The notes beneath the pieces are model-generated. The model had not been told where the DNA came from, searched no databases, and saw only the letters and a program-made list of their open reading frames with translations. This document shows positions 21,843-31,104 of a stretch of 64,000 nt of DNA, one piece after another. The translations under genes and the position numbers were made by a program. The number at the start of each line of letters is the position of its first letter. Within the stretch, counting starts at the first letter, position 1. This stretch comes from Burkholderiales bacterium (GTDB lineage Bacteria > Pseudomonadota > Gammaproteobacteria > Burkholderiales > Burkholderiaceae_C): NCBI GenBank assembly GCA_016192425.1, contig JACPUE010000058.1, positions 1-64,000 of the forward strand, given 5' to 3'.

Positions 21843-23156
21843 GTGGCAACGAGCGCAGCCTCCATTGCAAAAACCGGCAAGTACGGCGACCTGCGTCGCC
21901 GACTGGTCTTTTTGCTGCTGGCATTGGTCGTCTATCGCATCGGGGCTCATATCCCGGTGCCAGGCATCGATCCTGGACAGCTCAAGCAGCTGTTCAGCGG
22001 TCAGCAAGGCATCTTGAACCTGTTCAATATGTTTTCTGGCGGTGCGCTCTCGCGGTTTACCGTGTTCGCGCTGGGGATCATGCCGTACATTTCGGCGTCG
22101 ATCATCTTGCAACTGATGACTTATGCCGTACCGACCTTCGAGCAATTGAAGAAAGAGGGTGAGGCAGGTCGTCGCAAGATCACCCAATACACCCGTTATG
22201 CCACATTGGGTCTGGCCATTTTCCAGTCCCTGGGCATCGCTGTCGCGCTGGAAAGCACGGCGGGTCTGGTGCTGGCACCGGGTTTTGGTTTCCGCCTGAC
22301 CACCGTGGTCAGTTTGACTGCGGGCACCATGTTCCTGATGTGGCTGGGGGAGCAGATCACTGAACGTGGTCTGGGTAACGGTATCTCGATTCTCATCTTT
22401 GCAGGTATCGCCGCTGGTCTGCCCAGTTCCATCGGTGGATTGCTGGAGTTGGTGCGCACAGGTGCAATGAGCATTGTTGCGTCCATCTTCATCGTGACGC
22501 TGGTGTGTCTCGTTACTTATTTCGTGGTGTTTGTCGAGCGAGGTCAGCGCAAGATACTGGTGAACTACGCAAGGCGCCAGGTAGGCAACAAGGTGTATGG
22601 TGGGCAGTCGTCCCATTTGCCCTTGAAGCTGAACATGGCCGGCGTGATTCCTCCGATCTTTGCATCGTCGATCATCCTGCTTCCTGCCACGGTGGTGAAC
22701 TGGTTCAGCTCTGGCGACTCGATGCGTTGGCTGAAGGACATTTCGGGAGCGCTGACCCCAGGGCAGCCGGTGTATGTGATGTTCTATGCCGCAGCGATCA
22801 TCTTCTTCTGCTTCTTCTATACGGCACTGGTATTCAACAGCCGGGAGACTGCAGACAATCTGAAGAAGAGCGGTGCGTTCATCCCCGGTATCCGACCAGG
22901 CGATCAGACGGCCAAGTACATTGATAAAATTCTGCTTCGACTGACTCTGATTGGTGCAATCTATATCACTCTGGTCTGTCTGCTGCCTGAATTTTTGATC
23001 ATCAAGTACAACGTACCATTCTATTTTGGCGGCACCTCGCTGCTGATCATTGTGGTCGTGACCATGGATTTCATGGCACAGGTACAGAACTACATGATGT
23101 CCCAGCAGTATGAATCCTTGCTGAAGAAAGCAAACTTCAAACCTGGTGGTATGTGA
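21843..23156 (+). CDS. secY: Preprotein translocase subunit SecY
   Basis: 437 aa, ten hydrophobic segments, forming the Sec channel in the inner membrane. It starts with GTG ([20 protein letters not shown]). The first signature is in [13 protein letters not shown]; the plug and second signature region [20 protein letters not shown] are present. It is embedded in the ribosomal operon as in most bacteria. Confidence 0.97.
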   Translation: MATSAASIAKTGKYGDLRRRLVFLLLALVVYRIGAHIPVPGIDPGQLKQLFSGQQGILNLFNMFSGGALSRFTVFALGIMPYISASIILQLMTYAVPTFEQLKKEGEAGRRKITQYTRYATLGLAIFQSLGIAVALESTAGLVLAPGFGFRLTTVVSLTAGTMFLMWLGEQITERGLGNGISILIFAGIAAGLPSSIGGLLELVRTGAMSIVASIFIVTLVCLVTYFVVFVERGQRKILVNYARRQVGNKVYGGQSSHLPLKLNMAGVIPPIFASSIILLPATVVNWFSSGDSMRWLKDISGALTPGQPVYVMFYAAAIIFFCFFYTALVFNSRETADNLKKSGAFIPGIRPGDQTAKYIDKILLRLTLIGAIYITLVCLLPEFLIIKYNVPFYFGGTSLLIIVVVTMDFMAQVQNYMMSQQYESLLKKANFKPGGM

Positions 23157-23291
23157 GGCGCCCCTCGCGGGGCTGGGTAATAGGGAGCACCAGGCAAACA
23201 CCGGTGCAAGTTGGTTTGGCCCAAACAAAATGGGTCACAGTGTTTCAGGCAGAGCTTGCCCGAGCGCTAGATCTGGTTTTAGGAGAATGAA

Positions 23292-23405
23292 ATGAGAGTT
23301 TCGGCTTCGGTCAAAAAAATCTGCCGCAACTGCAAGATCATCCGCCGCAAAGGTGTGGTGCGCGTGATCTGCACGGACCTGCGTCACAAGCAGCGTCAAG
23401 GTTGA
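23292..23405 (+). CDS. rpmJ: Ribosomal protein L36 (zinc-ribbon form)
   Basis: A 37-aa protein beginning [15 protein letters not shown]. Three cysteines and a histidine (C11, C14, C27, H32) form the zinc ribbon. The ATG follows TTTAGGAGAATGAA. Only 135 bp separate it from secY, too little for infA (about 72 codons), which often lies here in related bacteria. Confidence 0.95.
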   Translation: MRVSASVKKICRNCKIIRRKGVVRVICTDLRHKQRQG

Positions 23406-23429
23406 TCAGGAAAGCATTAGAGGACGCAA

Positions 23430-23795
23430 ATGGCACGTATCGCTGGTATCAATATTCCGCCGCATCAGCACGCTGAGATCGGTCTGACCGCCATCTATGG
23501 CATCGGTCGCACCCGCGCACGCAAGATCTGCGAAGCTTGCGACATCGCATATTCGAAAAAGGTCAAGGATCTGACGGACGGCGATCTCGAAAAAATCCGC
23601 GACCAGATCGCTCAGTTCACCATCGAAGGTGACCTGCGCCGCGAAACCACCATGAACATCAAGCGACTGATGGACATCGGTTGCTACCGTGGTTTCCGTC
23701 ATCGCCGCGGCCTGCCCGTGCGCGGACAGCGCACACGCACCAACGCCCGCACCCGCAAGGGCCCGCGCAAGGGTGCTGCTGCTCTGAAGAAATAA
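23430..23795 (+). CDS. rpsM: Ribosomal protein S13
   Basis: 121 aa. [20 protein letters not shown] and the basic C-terminus [18 protein letters not shown] are S13 hallmarks. It contacts the 50S subunit and P-site tRNA. It starts the alpha-type cluster with rpsK, rpsD, rpoA and rplQ. Confidence 0.97.
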   Translation: MARIAGINIPPHQHAEIGLTAIYGIGRTRARKICEACDIAYSKKVKDLTDGDLEKIRDQIAQFTIEGDLRRETTMNIKRLMDIGCYRGFRHRRGLPVRGQRTRTNARTRKGPRKGAAALKK

Positions 23796-23811
23796 AGACT
23801 GAAAGAACGCT

Positions 23812-24216
23812 ATGGCTAAGTCTCCTGCCAATAACGCCGCACAGCGCGTGCGCAAGAAGGTTCGCAAGAACGTTTCGGACGGCATTGCCCACGTGCATGC
23901 TTCGTTCAACAACACCATCATCACCATCACGGATCGCCAGGGCAACGCATTGTCCTGGGCCTCTTCGGGTGGTCAGGGTTTCAAGGGTTCGCGTAAATCG
24001 ACGCCCTTTGCCGCTCAGGTCGCTTCCGAAATGGCTGGCCGTGCCGCCATGGAGCAAGGCATCAAGAACCTGGATGTCGAAATCAAGGGTCCCGGCCCTG
24101 GCCGTGAATCCTCGGTGCGCGCTCTGGGCGCGCTGGGTATCCGCATCACCTCGATCTCCGACGTGACGCCGGTTCCCCACAACGGCTGCCGCCCTCAAAA
24201 GCGTCGCCGCATCTGA
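23812..24216 (+). CDS. rpsK: Ribosomal protein S11
   Basis: 134 aa. [20 protein letters not shown] and the C-terminal [18 protein letters not shown] are diagnostic. It lines the mRNA exit region of the 30S platform. The 92-bp gap to rpsD contains a small CCGCAATGGTTTGCGG hairpin. Confidence 0.97.
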   Translation: MAKSPANNAAQRVRKKVRKNVSDGIAHVHASFNNTIITITDRQGNALSWASSGGQGFKGSRKSTPFAAQVASEMAGRAAMEQGIKNLDVEIKGPGPGRESSVRALGALGIRITSISDVTPVPHNGCRPQKRRRI

Positions 24217-24308
24217 TTTTTTCGAAGCCCACCGCCGCCTGCGAACGCTCACGCGACCCAGGCGGCTCCCGCAATGGTTTGCGGTAGCTGATATCAAAGG
24301 ACACTCAA

Positions 24309-24932
24309 GTGGCACGTTACCTCGGCCCCAAGGCCAAACTCTCCCGCCGTGAAGGCACCGACCTGTTCCTCAAGAGCGCTCGCCGCTCCATTGCGGACAA
24401 GTGCAAGTTTGACTCCAAGCCCGGCCAGCATGGCCGTACCTCGGGGGCTCGCACTTCCGACTACGGTCTGCAATTGCGTGAAAAGCAGAAGGTCAAGCGC
24501 ATGTACGGCGTCATGGAAAAGCAGTTCCGCCGTTACTTCGAAGAAGCTGACCGCCGCAAGGGCAACACCGGCGCCAACCTGCTCTCCCTGCTGGAGTGCC
24601 GCCTGGACAACGTCGTGTACCGCATGGGCTTTGGTTCTACCCGTGCCGAGGCGCGCCAGCTCGTGTCGCACAAGGCCATCACGGTCAACGGCGTGGCAGT
24701 CAACATTCCTTCCTACCTCGTGAAGGTGGGTGACGTGGTTGCCGTGCGCGAAAAGTCCAAGAAGCAGGCCCGTATCGTCGAGGCGCTGCAACTGGCGCAG
24801 CAAGTGGGCATGCCCGCTTGGGTGGATGTCAATGCCGACAAGGCCGAGGGCGTGTTCAAGAAGGTGCCGGACCGTGATGAATTCGGCTCCGACATCAATG
24901 AATCGCTGATCGTCGAACTGTACTCTCGCTGA
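24309..24932 (+). CDS. rpsD: Ribosomal protein S4
   Basis: 207 aa, GTG start ([20 protein letters not shown]). The S4 RNA-binding domain includes [20 protein letters not shown]. It is a primary 16S rRNA binder; in E. coli it also represses the alpha operon. Confidence 0.97.
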   Translation: MARYLGPKAKLSRREGTDLFLKSARRSIADKCKFDSKPGQHGRTSGARTSDYGLQLREKQKVKRMYGVMEKQFRRYFEEADRRKGNTGANLLSLLECRLDNVVYRMGFGSTRAEARQLVSHKAITVNGVAVNIPSYLVKVGDVVAVREKSKKQARIVEALQLAQQVGMPAWVDVNADKAEGVFKKVPDRDEFGSDINESLIVELYSR

Positions 24933-24966
24933 TCTGCGGGTAGTCATAGCACGTAAATCGTTCCTG

Positions 24967-25044
24967 TACCGCGAGGCATCGCGGTATAGGCGCTTCACCA
25001 GCCTTACCGGTGTAACGAGCTGGGGGTATTGAGAGGAAGTCTGA
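24967..25044 (+). promoter_or_regulatory. Structured leader between rpsD and rpoA
   Basis: A perfect 8-bp stem TACCGCGA-GGCA-TCGCGGTA occupies 24967-24986. A second pairing, CCAGC with GCTGG (about 25000-25024), follows just before the rpoA ribosome-binding site. The 112-bp gap is the longest within the alpha cluster, which fits a regulatory RNA element setting rpoA output (inference). Confidence 0.45.
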
Positions 25045-26037
25045 ATGCAAACAAATCTGCTGAAACCCAAGACGATCAATGTCGAGCAGCTCGGCCCCAA
25101 CAAGGCCAAGGTCGAACTCGAGCCTTTCGAGCGTGGCTATGGCCACACGCTGGGCAACGCCATTCGGCGCGTGCTGCTCTCGTCCATGGTGGGTTATGCA
25201 GCGACGGAAGTGACGATTGCAGGCGTGCTGCACGAGTACTCGTCGATCGATGGCGTGCAGGAGGATGTGGTCAACATTCTGCTGAACCTCAAGGGCGTGG
25301 TCTTCAAGCTGCACAATCGCGACGAGGTCACCCTCAGCCTGCGCAAAGAAGGCGATGGCGTTGTGACGGCGCGCGACATCCAGACTCCGCATGATGTGGA
25401 AATCATCAACCCGGACCATGTGATTGCCCACCTCTCGCAAGGCGGCAAGCTCGACATGCAGATCAAGGTGGAAAAGGGCCGTGGCTACATCCCCGGTAAC
25501 CAGCGCCGCTATGCCGACGAGGCCACCAAGACCATCGGCCGCATTGTGCTGGACGCTTCGTTCTCGCCCGTGCGCCGCGTGAGCTACACCGTGGAAAGCG
25601 CCCGTGTGGAGCAGCGTACCGATCTGGACAAGCTGGTGCTCGAAATCGAAACCAACGGCGCCATCGTTGCTGAAGAAGCAGTCCGTGCATCGGCCAAGAT
25701 CCTGGTCGAACAGCTTGCCGTGTTTGCGCAGCTGGACGGCGGCGACATCTTCGAGGCCCCTGCCGCCGGCACACGTGCCGCTGGTGCCAGTTTCGATCCG
25801 ATCCTGCTGCGCCCCGTGGATGAGCTCGAACTCACTGTTCGCTCGGCCAACTGCCTCAAGGCAGAGAACATTTATTACATCGGTGACCTCATCCAGCGCA
25901 CCGAGAACGAGTTGCTCAAGACCCCCAACCTGGGTCGCAAGTCGCTCAACGAGATCAAGGAAGTCCTGGCTTCGCGCGGTCTCACGCTGGGTATGAAGCT
26001 TGAGAACTGGCCTCCGGCCGGGCTCGACAAGCGTTGA
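25045..26037 (+). CDS. rpoA: RNA polymerase alpha subunit
   Basis: 330 aa. The N-terminal assembly domain has [20 protein letters not shown]. The C-terminal DNA- and activator-binding domain has [20 protein letters not shown] and [13 protein letters not shown]. Standard length and position before rplQ. Confidence 0.98.
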   Translation: MQTNLLKPKTINVEQLGPNKAKVELEPFERGYGHTLGNAIRRVLLSSMVGYAATEVTIAGVLHEYSSIDGVQEDVVNILLNLKGVVFKLHNRDEVTLSLRKEGDGVVTARDIQTPHDVEIINPDHVIAHLSQGGKLDMQIKVEKGRGYIPGNQRRYADEATKTIGRIVLDASFSPVRRVSYTVESARVEQRTDLDKLVLEIETNGAIVAEEAVRASAKILVEQLAVFAQLDGGDIFEAPAAGTRAAGASFDPILLRPVDELELTVRSANCLKAENIYYIGDLIQRTENELLKTPNLGRKSLNEIKEVLASRGLTLGMKLENWPPAGLDKR

Positions 26038-26125
26038 AGTTATAATTTATGGTTCCCTCGCGGGACAGTGCCTTGGGCAGTACCTGATCCGGCTGCCCAA
26101 TTGAACAACATACAAGGAAAGCACC

Positions 26126-26524
26126 ATGCGCCACGGAAACGGCCTTCGCAAACTCAACCGCACCAGCGCACATCGCCAGGCGATGCTGCGCAACATGATG
26201 AATTCGCTCATCGAGCACGAAGCCATCAAGACCACGCTGCCCAAGTCCAAGGAACTGCGCCGCGTGATCGAACCCATGATCACCCTGGCCAAGGTCGACT
26301 CCGTGGCCAATCGCCGCCTCGCGTTCAACCGCCTGCGTGACCGCGACAGCGTCACCAAGCTGTTCAACGACCTGGGCCCCCGCTTCAAGACCCGTCCCGG
26401 TGGTTACACCCGCATCCTGAAGATGGGCTTCCGCGTGGGCGACAACGCTCCCATGGCCCTGGTGGAACTGGTCGAGCGCGCGGAAATTGCAGTCCCCTCT
26501 GCAGATTCTGCAGCAGCGGCCTAA
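26126..26524 (+). CDS. rplQ: Ribosomal protein L17
   Basis: 132 aa; [20 protein letters not shown] is the conserved L17 start. It ends the ribosomal cluster; tRNA-fMet begins 26 bp after the stop. Confidence 0.97.
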   Translation: MRHGNGLRKLNRTSAHRQAMLRNMMNSLIEHEAIKTTLPKSKELRRVIEPMITLAKVDSVANRRLAFNRLRDRDSVTKLFNDLGPRFKTRPGGYTRILKMGFRVGDNAPMALVELVERAEIAVPSADSAAAA

Positions 26525-26550
26525 AAAATAGGTTACAATAACTCTCTTGC

Positions 26551-26627
<77 letters not shown>

Positions 26628-26656
26628 ATAAAATCAAGCACTTAGCTTGTCGTCAA

Positions 26657-26679
26657 GGCTCACTTCGGTGGGCCTTTTT
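26657..26679 (+). terminator. Rho-independent terminator after tRNA-fMet
   Basis: Stem GGCTCAC (26657-26663), loop TTCG, stem GTGGGCC (26668-26674) with one G-T pair, then five T residues. It ends transcription from rplQ and the tRNA. Confidence 0.85.
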
Positions 26680-26961
26680 GTTTTGTGTCGAGGTTTGTGA
26701 CGAGGTCTGTGTCGTCACAATTGCGGGCCTCAGTGCTAGTGACCATTGGGTATGCGTCGAGTATCCGGAGTCAAGAGCTCAAGAGCTCAAGACGTCAAGA
26801 GTGGTGGAGCTTCGCATGCTACTAAACATAGCTCCAGCGCCGTTGGCCTCAAAGTAGGACCGGCGCATCTACTTCGGCATTGCAGCGGGAGCTGACTTTC
26901 GAACCTCCCTGGCGAACGACCCGTCTCGGCGGCACACCCGTCATTTAGGGTCGGCCTATCG
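26680..26961. other. Non-coding gap with an 8-bp tandem repeat
   Basis: This stretch separates the tRNA terminator from the 3' end of the SLATT gene and holds no convincing ORF. At 26771-26802 four 8-mers run in tandem: TCAAGAGC twice, then TCAAGACG and TCAAGAGT. I found no repeat of the tRNA 3' end that would mark an attachment site. Confidence 0.6.
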
Positions 26962-27543
26962 CTACGTCGTAGTCCCAGCGTTGCTACGCAATTGCTTCGG
27001 CAACATCTTGTTCAGCTCCTCGTCGGTGAAGAAAAGCTCCTCCGCATTCTTGAGCGCCTCTTGCGCATCGCTGTAGGCCTTGCTGTTGGTTCTCGGCGCG
27101 GCCTTGTAGATGTCTTCCAACTCGGCGTTCAGGCGGTCGCGTTGCTGGCGAACTTCCTCGACCGGTCGCCCGTCTTGCAGGTCGACCAGCAGGCTGAGGA
27201 GAGCCTCGCGTGCGCCCCACAGCTTTGCACCGACCTCGGTGTGCAGCTGCGCCTGCTCGCCCAGGGATGCCTCTTTGAAGTACAGGGCGCAGCCGGCCAA
27301 GATGGCCGACAGGACCGCACCGACCGCCGTCGCGGCCTCGCTCTTGCCAAAGAGTGCTACCAGCAGGCTGGTGGTCGTCGCTGCCGACAGCACGATTTCG
27401 ATGAGCTTGATGCGCTTGTACTTGGTGACATAGCCGTCTGCCATCTTCTGATGGGTCTTGTGCGTGTACGCGGCACGGCCATACATCTCGCGCAGCTGCC
27501 CCTCCAGGACGATGGACGGATTAGCTGGGGAAGTCGATGCCAT
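26962..27543 (-). CDS. SLATT-type two-TM effector protein of a CBASS-like operon
   Basis: A 193-aa protein. After a polar helix (LREMYGRAAYTHKTHQKMAD) two hydrophobic segments lie at about residues 47-65 and 70-89, followed by a charged, probably coiled-coil region. This is the layout of SLATT domains, the two-TM effectors that accompany SMODS nucleotidyltransferases. The ATG at 27543 is chosen because ACAGGGGCATCT precedes it. It overlaps the upstream CD-NTase gene by 23 bp; ATG 27579 is an alternative. Probable role: membrane disruption on sensing a cyclic nucleotide (inference from the pairing). Confidence 0.72.
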   Translation of the reverse strand: MASTSPANPSIVLEGQLREMYGRAAYTHKTHQKMADGYVTKYKRIKLIEIVLSAATTTSLLVALFGKSEAATAVGAVLSAILAGCALYFKEASLGEQAQLHTEVGAKLWGAREALLSLLVDLQDGRPVEEVRQQRDRLNAELEDIYKAAPRTNSKAYSDAQEALKNAEELFFTDEELNKMLPKQLRSNAGTTT

Positions 27544-28399
27544 AGATGCCCCTGTAGAGTTGTTTTGCGCTGTAGTCATAGTTGTTCTGCTGGTATTCGA
27601 TGGCTTCTTTCGTACGCAGTTCGGCCTGGCGGGCCTTGTACTGGAAGCCGCTGCCGTACACCCAAGAGCCGCTGCCCGGCGCCGTCCAATACGTCTTGCC
27701 GGCATCCTGGCCCGCCAGGAAGGCGAAGAAGTCCCTGGTCATCCAGTCGTAGTAGACGTAGGACTTGTCCTTGTACGCCCAGCCATTGATGAACTGGTAG
27801 GCCAAGGTGTCGATGAGCATCCCGCTCATAGAAACGTTGTTCTGGTCGCGCCACGCACGAGCCATACGCGCCAGCTCCACCAGGTTGCCGTTGCACTCGA
27901 TATTCCGCGTGCTAAAGGCCGTCATTTCCTGCTTCGGCTTGCAGGCGCGCCAAGAGCCGCCGTTGTTGGTGTCGGCGAACGTGTAGCCACCTTCTGTGTT
28001 CAGGAACGCCGGCAGGACCTCGAACTTCACGCCATCATCAAACCGAAGAACAACGACCTGCCCATCCCCACCGATTTCGGTGACCGAGTAGGTCTTCTGG
28101 ATTGACGCGCGCACATGGGCCAGCAGGGCCGACTGCCCGTTGCCGGCGTGACCGTTGAACCGGGCGTACAGCTCGTTGGGCAGCTCGTACAGCAAGTCGA
28201 CGTCGCTCACGCTCGGGATGGCCGTCGAACGCCCGTAAGAGCCCACGTAGAAGCGGTAGCTCGTCTTCGAGTCGAGGCCGCGCAGGTCAGCGTTCAGCTG
28301 GCCAACGATGCGGCCTGTGCGGTAGCCAATAGAACTACGCTTCTCCGTGCCGATGCGGATGTTCCCGCAGAAAGTTTGGAACCAATCACCTACTCCCAT
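27521..28399 (-). CDS. CD-NTase (SMODS-type cyclic oligonucleotide synthase)
   Basis: A 292-aa DncV/cGAS-like nucleotidyltransferase. The polymerase-beta motif GSYGRST lies at residues 53-59, the two metal-binding aspartates are in SDVDLL (D66, D68), and a third acidic residue is in KFEVLPAF (E127). Such enzymes make cyclic di- or trinucleotides after phage infection and activate an effector. Here the effector candidate is the overlapping SLATT gene. No E1/E2/JAB, HORMA or TRIP13-type gene is present, so the core resembles type I CBASS. The upstream gene ends 35 bp before this start. Confidence 0.82.
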   Translation of the reverse strand: MGVGDWFQTFCGNIRIGTEKRSSIGYRTGRIVGQLNADLRGLDSKTSYRFYVGSYGRSTAIPSVSDVDLLYELPNELYARFNGHAGNGQSALLAHVRASIQKTYSVTEIGGDGQVVVLRFDDGVKFEVLPAFLNTEGGYTFADTNNGGSWRACKPKQEMTAFSTRNIECNGNLVELARMARAWRDQNNVSMSGMLIDTLAYQFINGWAYKDKSYVYYDWMTRDFFAFLAGQDAGKTYWTAPGSGSWVYGSGFQYKARQAELRTKEAIEYQQNNYDYSAKQLYRGIYGIDFPS

Positions 28400-28434
28400 T
28401 GAGCCTCCCTAGGCTGCGTGTTGATACTGACCGC

Positions 28435-31104
28435 TCAAGTTTTAACGCCAGACAGGTCTTCCAGCAGACCACGTGCTTGGTCGTACCCCGGCAGGTCGGC
28501 GCGCAGGCTGCGAACCAGCTCATCGACGTGCTCAGCAACCTGGGCACGGATGGTGTTTTCGGACGGGCTACCGACCGGCCGAAGGCGCATGAATGGAATG
28601 CCGGCGGCTGCGAACAGGCGGTCCTTCTTGTTGTCATTCCGTTGCTGGCGCTCGGTGTCGTGCCAGACCGAATCGACCTCGATGGCCAACATCGGCAGGT
28701 ACGTCGTCGAAGACACAACGACGATGTCGACGCTCGCCCGAAGGTAGTAGCCGAAGTCGTCTTCGCTCACCAGCTCCTTCATCCGGTCGAAGCTCATGAC
28801 GCTCTGCAGCGAGCAGTTTGGGAACACGAGGTGGTTGGGGCACAGCTGCACCAGCACCTGGTAGATGGTGAATTCGCGCTGGCTGTTGAACACCTGCTTG
28901 ACCGCGCTCGTTCCCTGGGAGCGAACAATCCTGCCAATGACCGCGTGCTGAGACTCGCGTTCAAGCAGCGGTGCGATGTGCGGGTTGATGCGGAAGGTCT
29001 TGTCCGTGACCAAGAGCATCCCAAGCTCGACCAGCTTGTCGTAATGTCGACCGGCCCAGGTCAGGTCCATGCCGGCGTACTCGGCCACCTCGGCCAGGCC
29101 GTTGTAGCTCTTGATGCTGGCGAACACGCTGAGCAGCTTGCGCGCAGGTGCGGTCAGCGACGGCCAACGACTCACCGCCGTCCGCTCGAACTGGTCGCGC
29201 TTGTTCAGCGTGGCAAGGCGCGCCTTCGCATCCGTCAAGAGCTGCTGCACCACATCGCTACGACTCGACGTCGGCATCTCCTCTTGAAGCTTGTCGACGA
29301 ACTGCTGCACTTGGCCCAGGTCCTCGGACCGCGCCCAAAGCAACTTGGCGTTCTTCACGCTGACGTCGGGCAAGTTCTCGGCAGTGTCGATGTCGATGAG
29401 GTAGTAGTGCAATGCATCGTCAGGGTCGCCCGCGACCTGCTCGAGGTAGCCCAGGCGGAACGAATGCTTCTTCTCAAGAAGGTCATCACCGAAGTCGCGG
29501 GCCAGCGGCAGCAGTTGGGCCCGTACCTTGTCGCCAAGTTTGGACAGCGCGTCGAAGATGTCCCCTACGACCTCGAGCCACATGCGCCGGGTCTTCTCGG
29601 CCATCTGCTCACGCACCGCCGACAGCTGCTCGAGTGCATCGAGTACCGGCCAGGCCTCGGGCTCATCAAGGTCCTCGCCGCTGAGGTCGCCTGAGTAGTA
29701 GTTCTGCGGCATTGGCACGCCAGCACTTGTCGCTCGATGCATGGCGTCGAGCAGCAGGCGCATCCGACCGGCCACACCTTGGATGACGTAGGCCGCCGCG
29801 AGCTGGAAGGACAGGCTCTGCTCGCATAGCCAGGCAAGGCCCGGCATGTCCTGGTCGCCGTTGTCTTCGTCCTCCAACGGGGAGTACTGGGTGCTGGCGG
29901 TGAAAATCCGATAGAGGCTCTCGAGCTCGGCTCGCCGTGTGAAGTCCTCGGACGAATGTTCGTACAACCGCAACAGCAGGTCACCGACCGACGTCATGTG
30001 CAGCCCTGACATTCCAACGTAGATTTCCCGCACCCCGTCGGACAGCGTCATCGTCAGCTGCACCCCGAACCAATGCGCGTCAGCGTCGGCGAACCGCATC
30101 AAGGCGCGCACCGCGAGCGACAAATGCTCGTCCACGTCGGCGGGCACGGCCGACAGGGCACAAAGCACACGGCGAAGCCCTTCACAGGCATCGCAGGCGA
30201 ACGGCTCTGAGAAGCGCTGCAACAGGTCGGCGAAGCCCTCTCCGGGGGTGTGCCCGAGCATCCACATGAAGGCCCAGGCGCGCGGTGTCAACTGCAGTTG
30301 CGCACGGCCCGACGATTCGTCCTTGGGCAAGGCGATGAGGGTGCCCTCGCTCGGGCATGGAAGCCGGAGAAGCGCGTCACCAACTCGCCCGTAGTCCCAC
30401 GGGTCCGCCATCATCAGGTCGAGGTCCAGCTTCAGCACGGTGACGAGTGCACGGCCCTCTTCATCGAGGGCTTCGCCCAGCTCTGCCGCCGCATAAGCTT
30501 CGCTGAGCGCCAAGGTGAGGTCTGGAAGGGCCGCCAGCGTCTCCTGGTCAGCGGCCGACATCTCCTCGCCCCGTCGCCCCTCCTGGGCCCTCAACAGCAT
30601 CAACGCGCGCCTGCGAAGCTTCCGCAGCCAATCGACATTCGTCAGCTCCATACAGGCACGCGACAGGCGCCGGAACGCTTGTGCGCAATCGTCAATCGAC
30701 CAGCCCAGCGTGTCGAGGTACAGGTCGAACTCGAGCTGCAGCGTATGCAGCGCCTCGACGCGGCCGGCCAGTTCCTTGAGCGCGCCCTCGTACTCCTCGC
30801 GTACCTCCCTTGCCAGCTCGTAGGGGGACCGAATGCCGGGCGGATAGAGGCCAAGAATCTTTGCCCGCAACAGCCACACCTCGGCGGATTTCCGGTCGTC
30901 CTTGTGGATGGCCGTCAGCGGCACGCGACCCAACGCAAGGATTTCGGCCCATGCCTTGTTGTCAATGTGCGCTCGAGCCGATGCCTGCATGTCCGCCAAG
31001 CGGAACTGCGGCTCCGGCGGGGCATCCGGTTCAACGGCTACTGCGTTGACCGCTGCCGCGACAGCGGTTGTTGCCTGTGGCTTATTCTTGGACTTCTTGC
31101 TCAT
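28435..31104 (-). CDS. Large protein with winged-helix region and C-terminal DUF2726-like nuclease fold
   Basis: 889 aa. The first 600 residues are alpha-helical in character and unrecognised. A helix-turn-helix-like stretch (NGLAEVAEYAGMDLTWAGRH) lies near residue 680. The C-terminal 100 residues carry SVDIVVV (about 791-797), LAIEVDS (E809, D811), WHDTERQQRND and KKDRLFAAAGIPFMRLRP. This matches the DUF2726/PD-(D/E)XK-like pattern. The ATG at 31104 interlocks with the upstream stop as ATGA. Position inside the CBASS-like operon suggests a nucleic-acid-targeting defence role (inference). Confidence 0.65.
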   Translation of the reverse strand: MSKKSKNKPQATTAVAAAVNAVAVEPDAPPEPQFRLADMQASARAHIDNKAWAEILALGRVPLTAIHKDDRKSAEVWLLRAKILGLYPPGIRSPYELAREVREEYEGALKELAGRVEALHTLQLEFDLYLDTLGWSIDDCAQAFRRLSRACMELTNVDWLRKLRRRALMLLRAQEGRRGEEMSAADQETLAALPDLTLALSEAYAAAELGEALDEEGRALVTVLKLDLDLMMADPWDYGRVGDALLRLPCPSEGTLIALPKDESSGRAQLQLTPRAWAFMWMLGHTPGEGFADLLQRFSEPFACDACEGLRRVLCALSAVPADVDEHLSLAVRALMRFADADAHWFGVQLTMTLSDGVREIYVGMSGLHMTSVGDLLLRLYEHSSEDFTRRAELESLYRIFTASTQYSPLEDEDNGDQDMPGLAWLCEQSLSFQLAAAYVIQGVAGRMRLLLDAMHRATSAGVPMPQNYYSGDLSGEDLDEPEAWPVLDALEQLSAVREQMAEKTRRMWLEVVGDIFDALSKLGDKVRAQLLPLARDFGDDLLEKKHSFRLGYLEQVAGDPDDALHYYLIDIDTAENLPDVSVKNAKLLWARSEDLGQVQQFVDKLQEEMPTSSRSDVVQQLLTDAKARLATLNKRDQFERTAVSRWPSLTAPARKLLSVFASIKSYNGLAEVAEYAGMDLTWAGRHYDKLVELGMLLVTDKTFRINPHIAPLLERESQHAVIGRIVRSQGTSAVKQVFNSQREFTIYQVLVQLCPNHLVFPNCSLQSVMSFDRMKELVSEDDFGYYLRASVDIVVVSSTTYLPMLAIEVDSVWHDTERQQRNDNKKDRLFAAAGIPFMRLRPVGSPSENTIRAQVAEHVDELVRSLRADLPGYDQARGLLEDLSGVKT

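Noticed and set aside
26771-26802. Start of a CRISPR array
   Set aside because: The repeats are only 8 bp and directly abut without spacers; no array or cas gene is present anywhere in the window.
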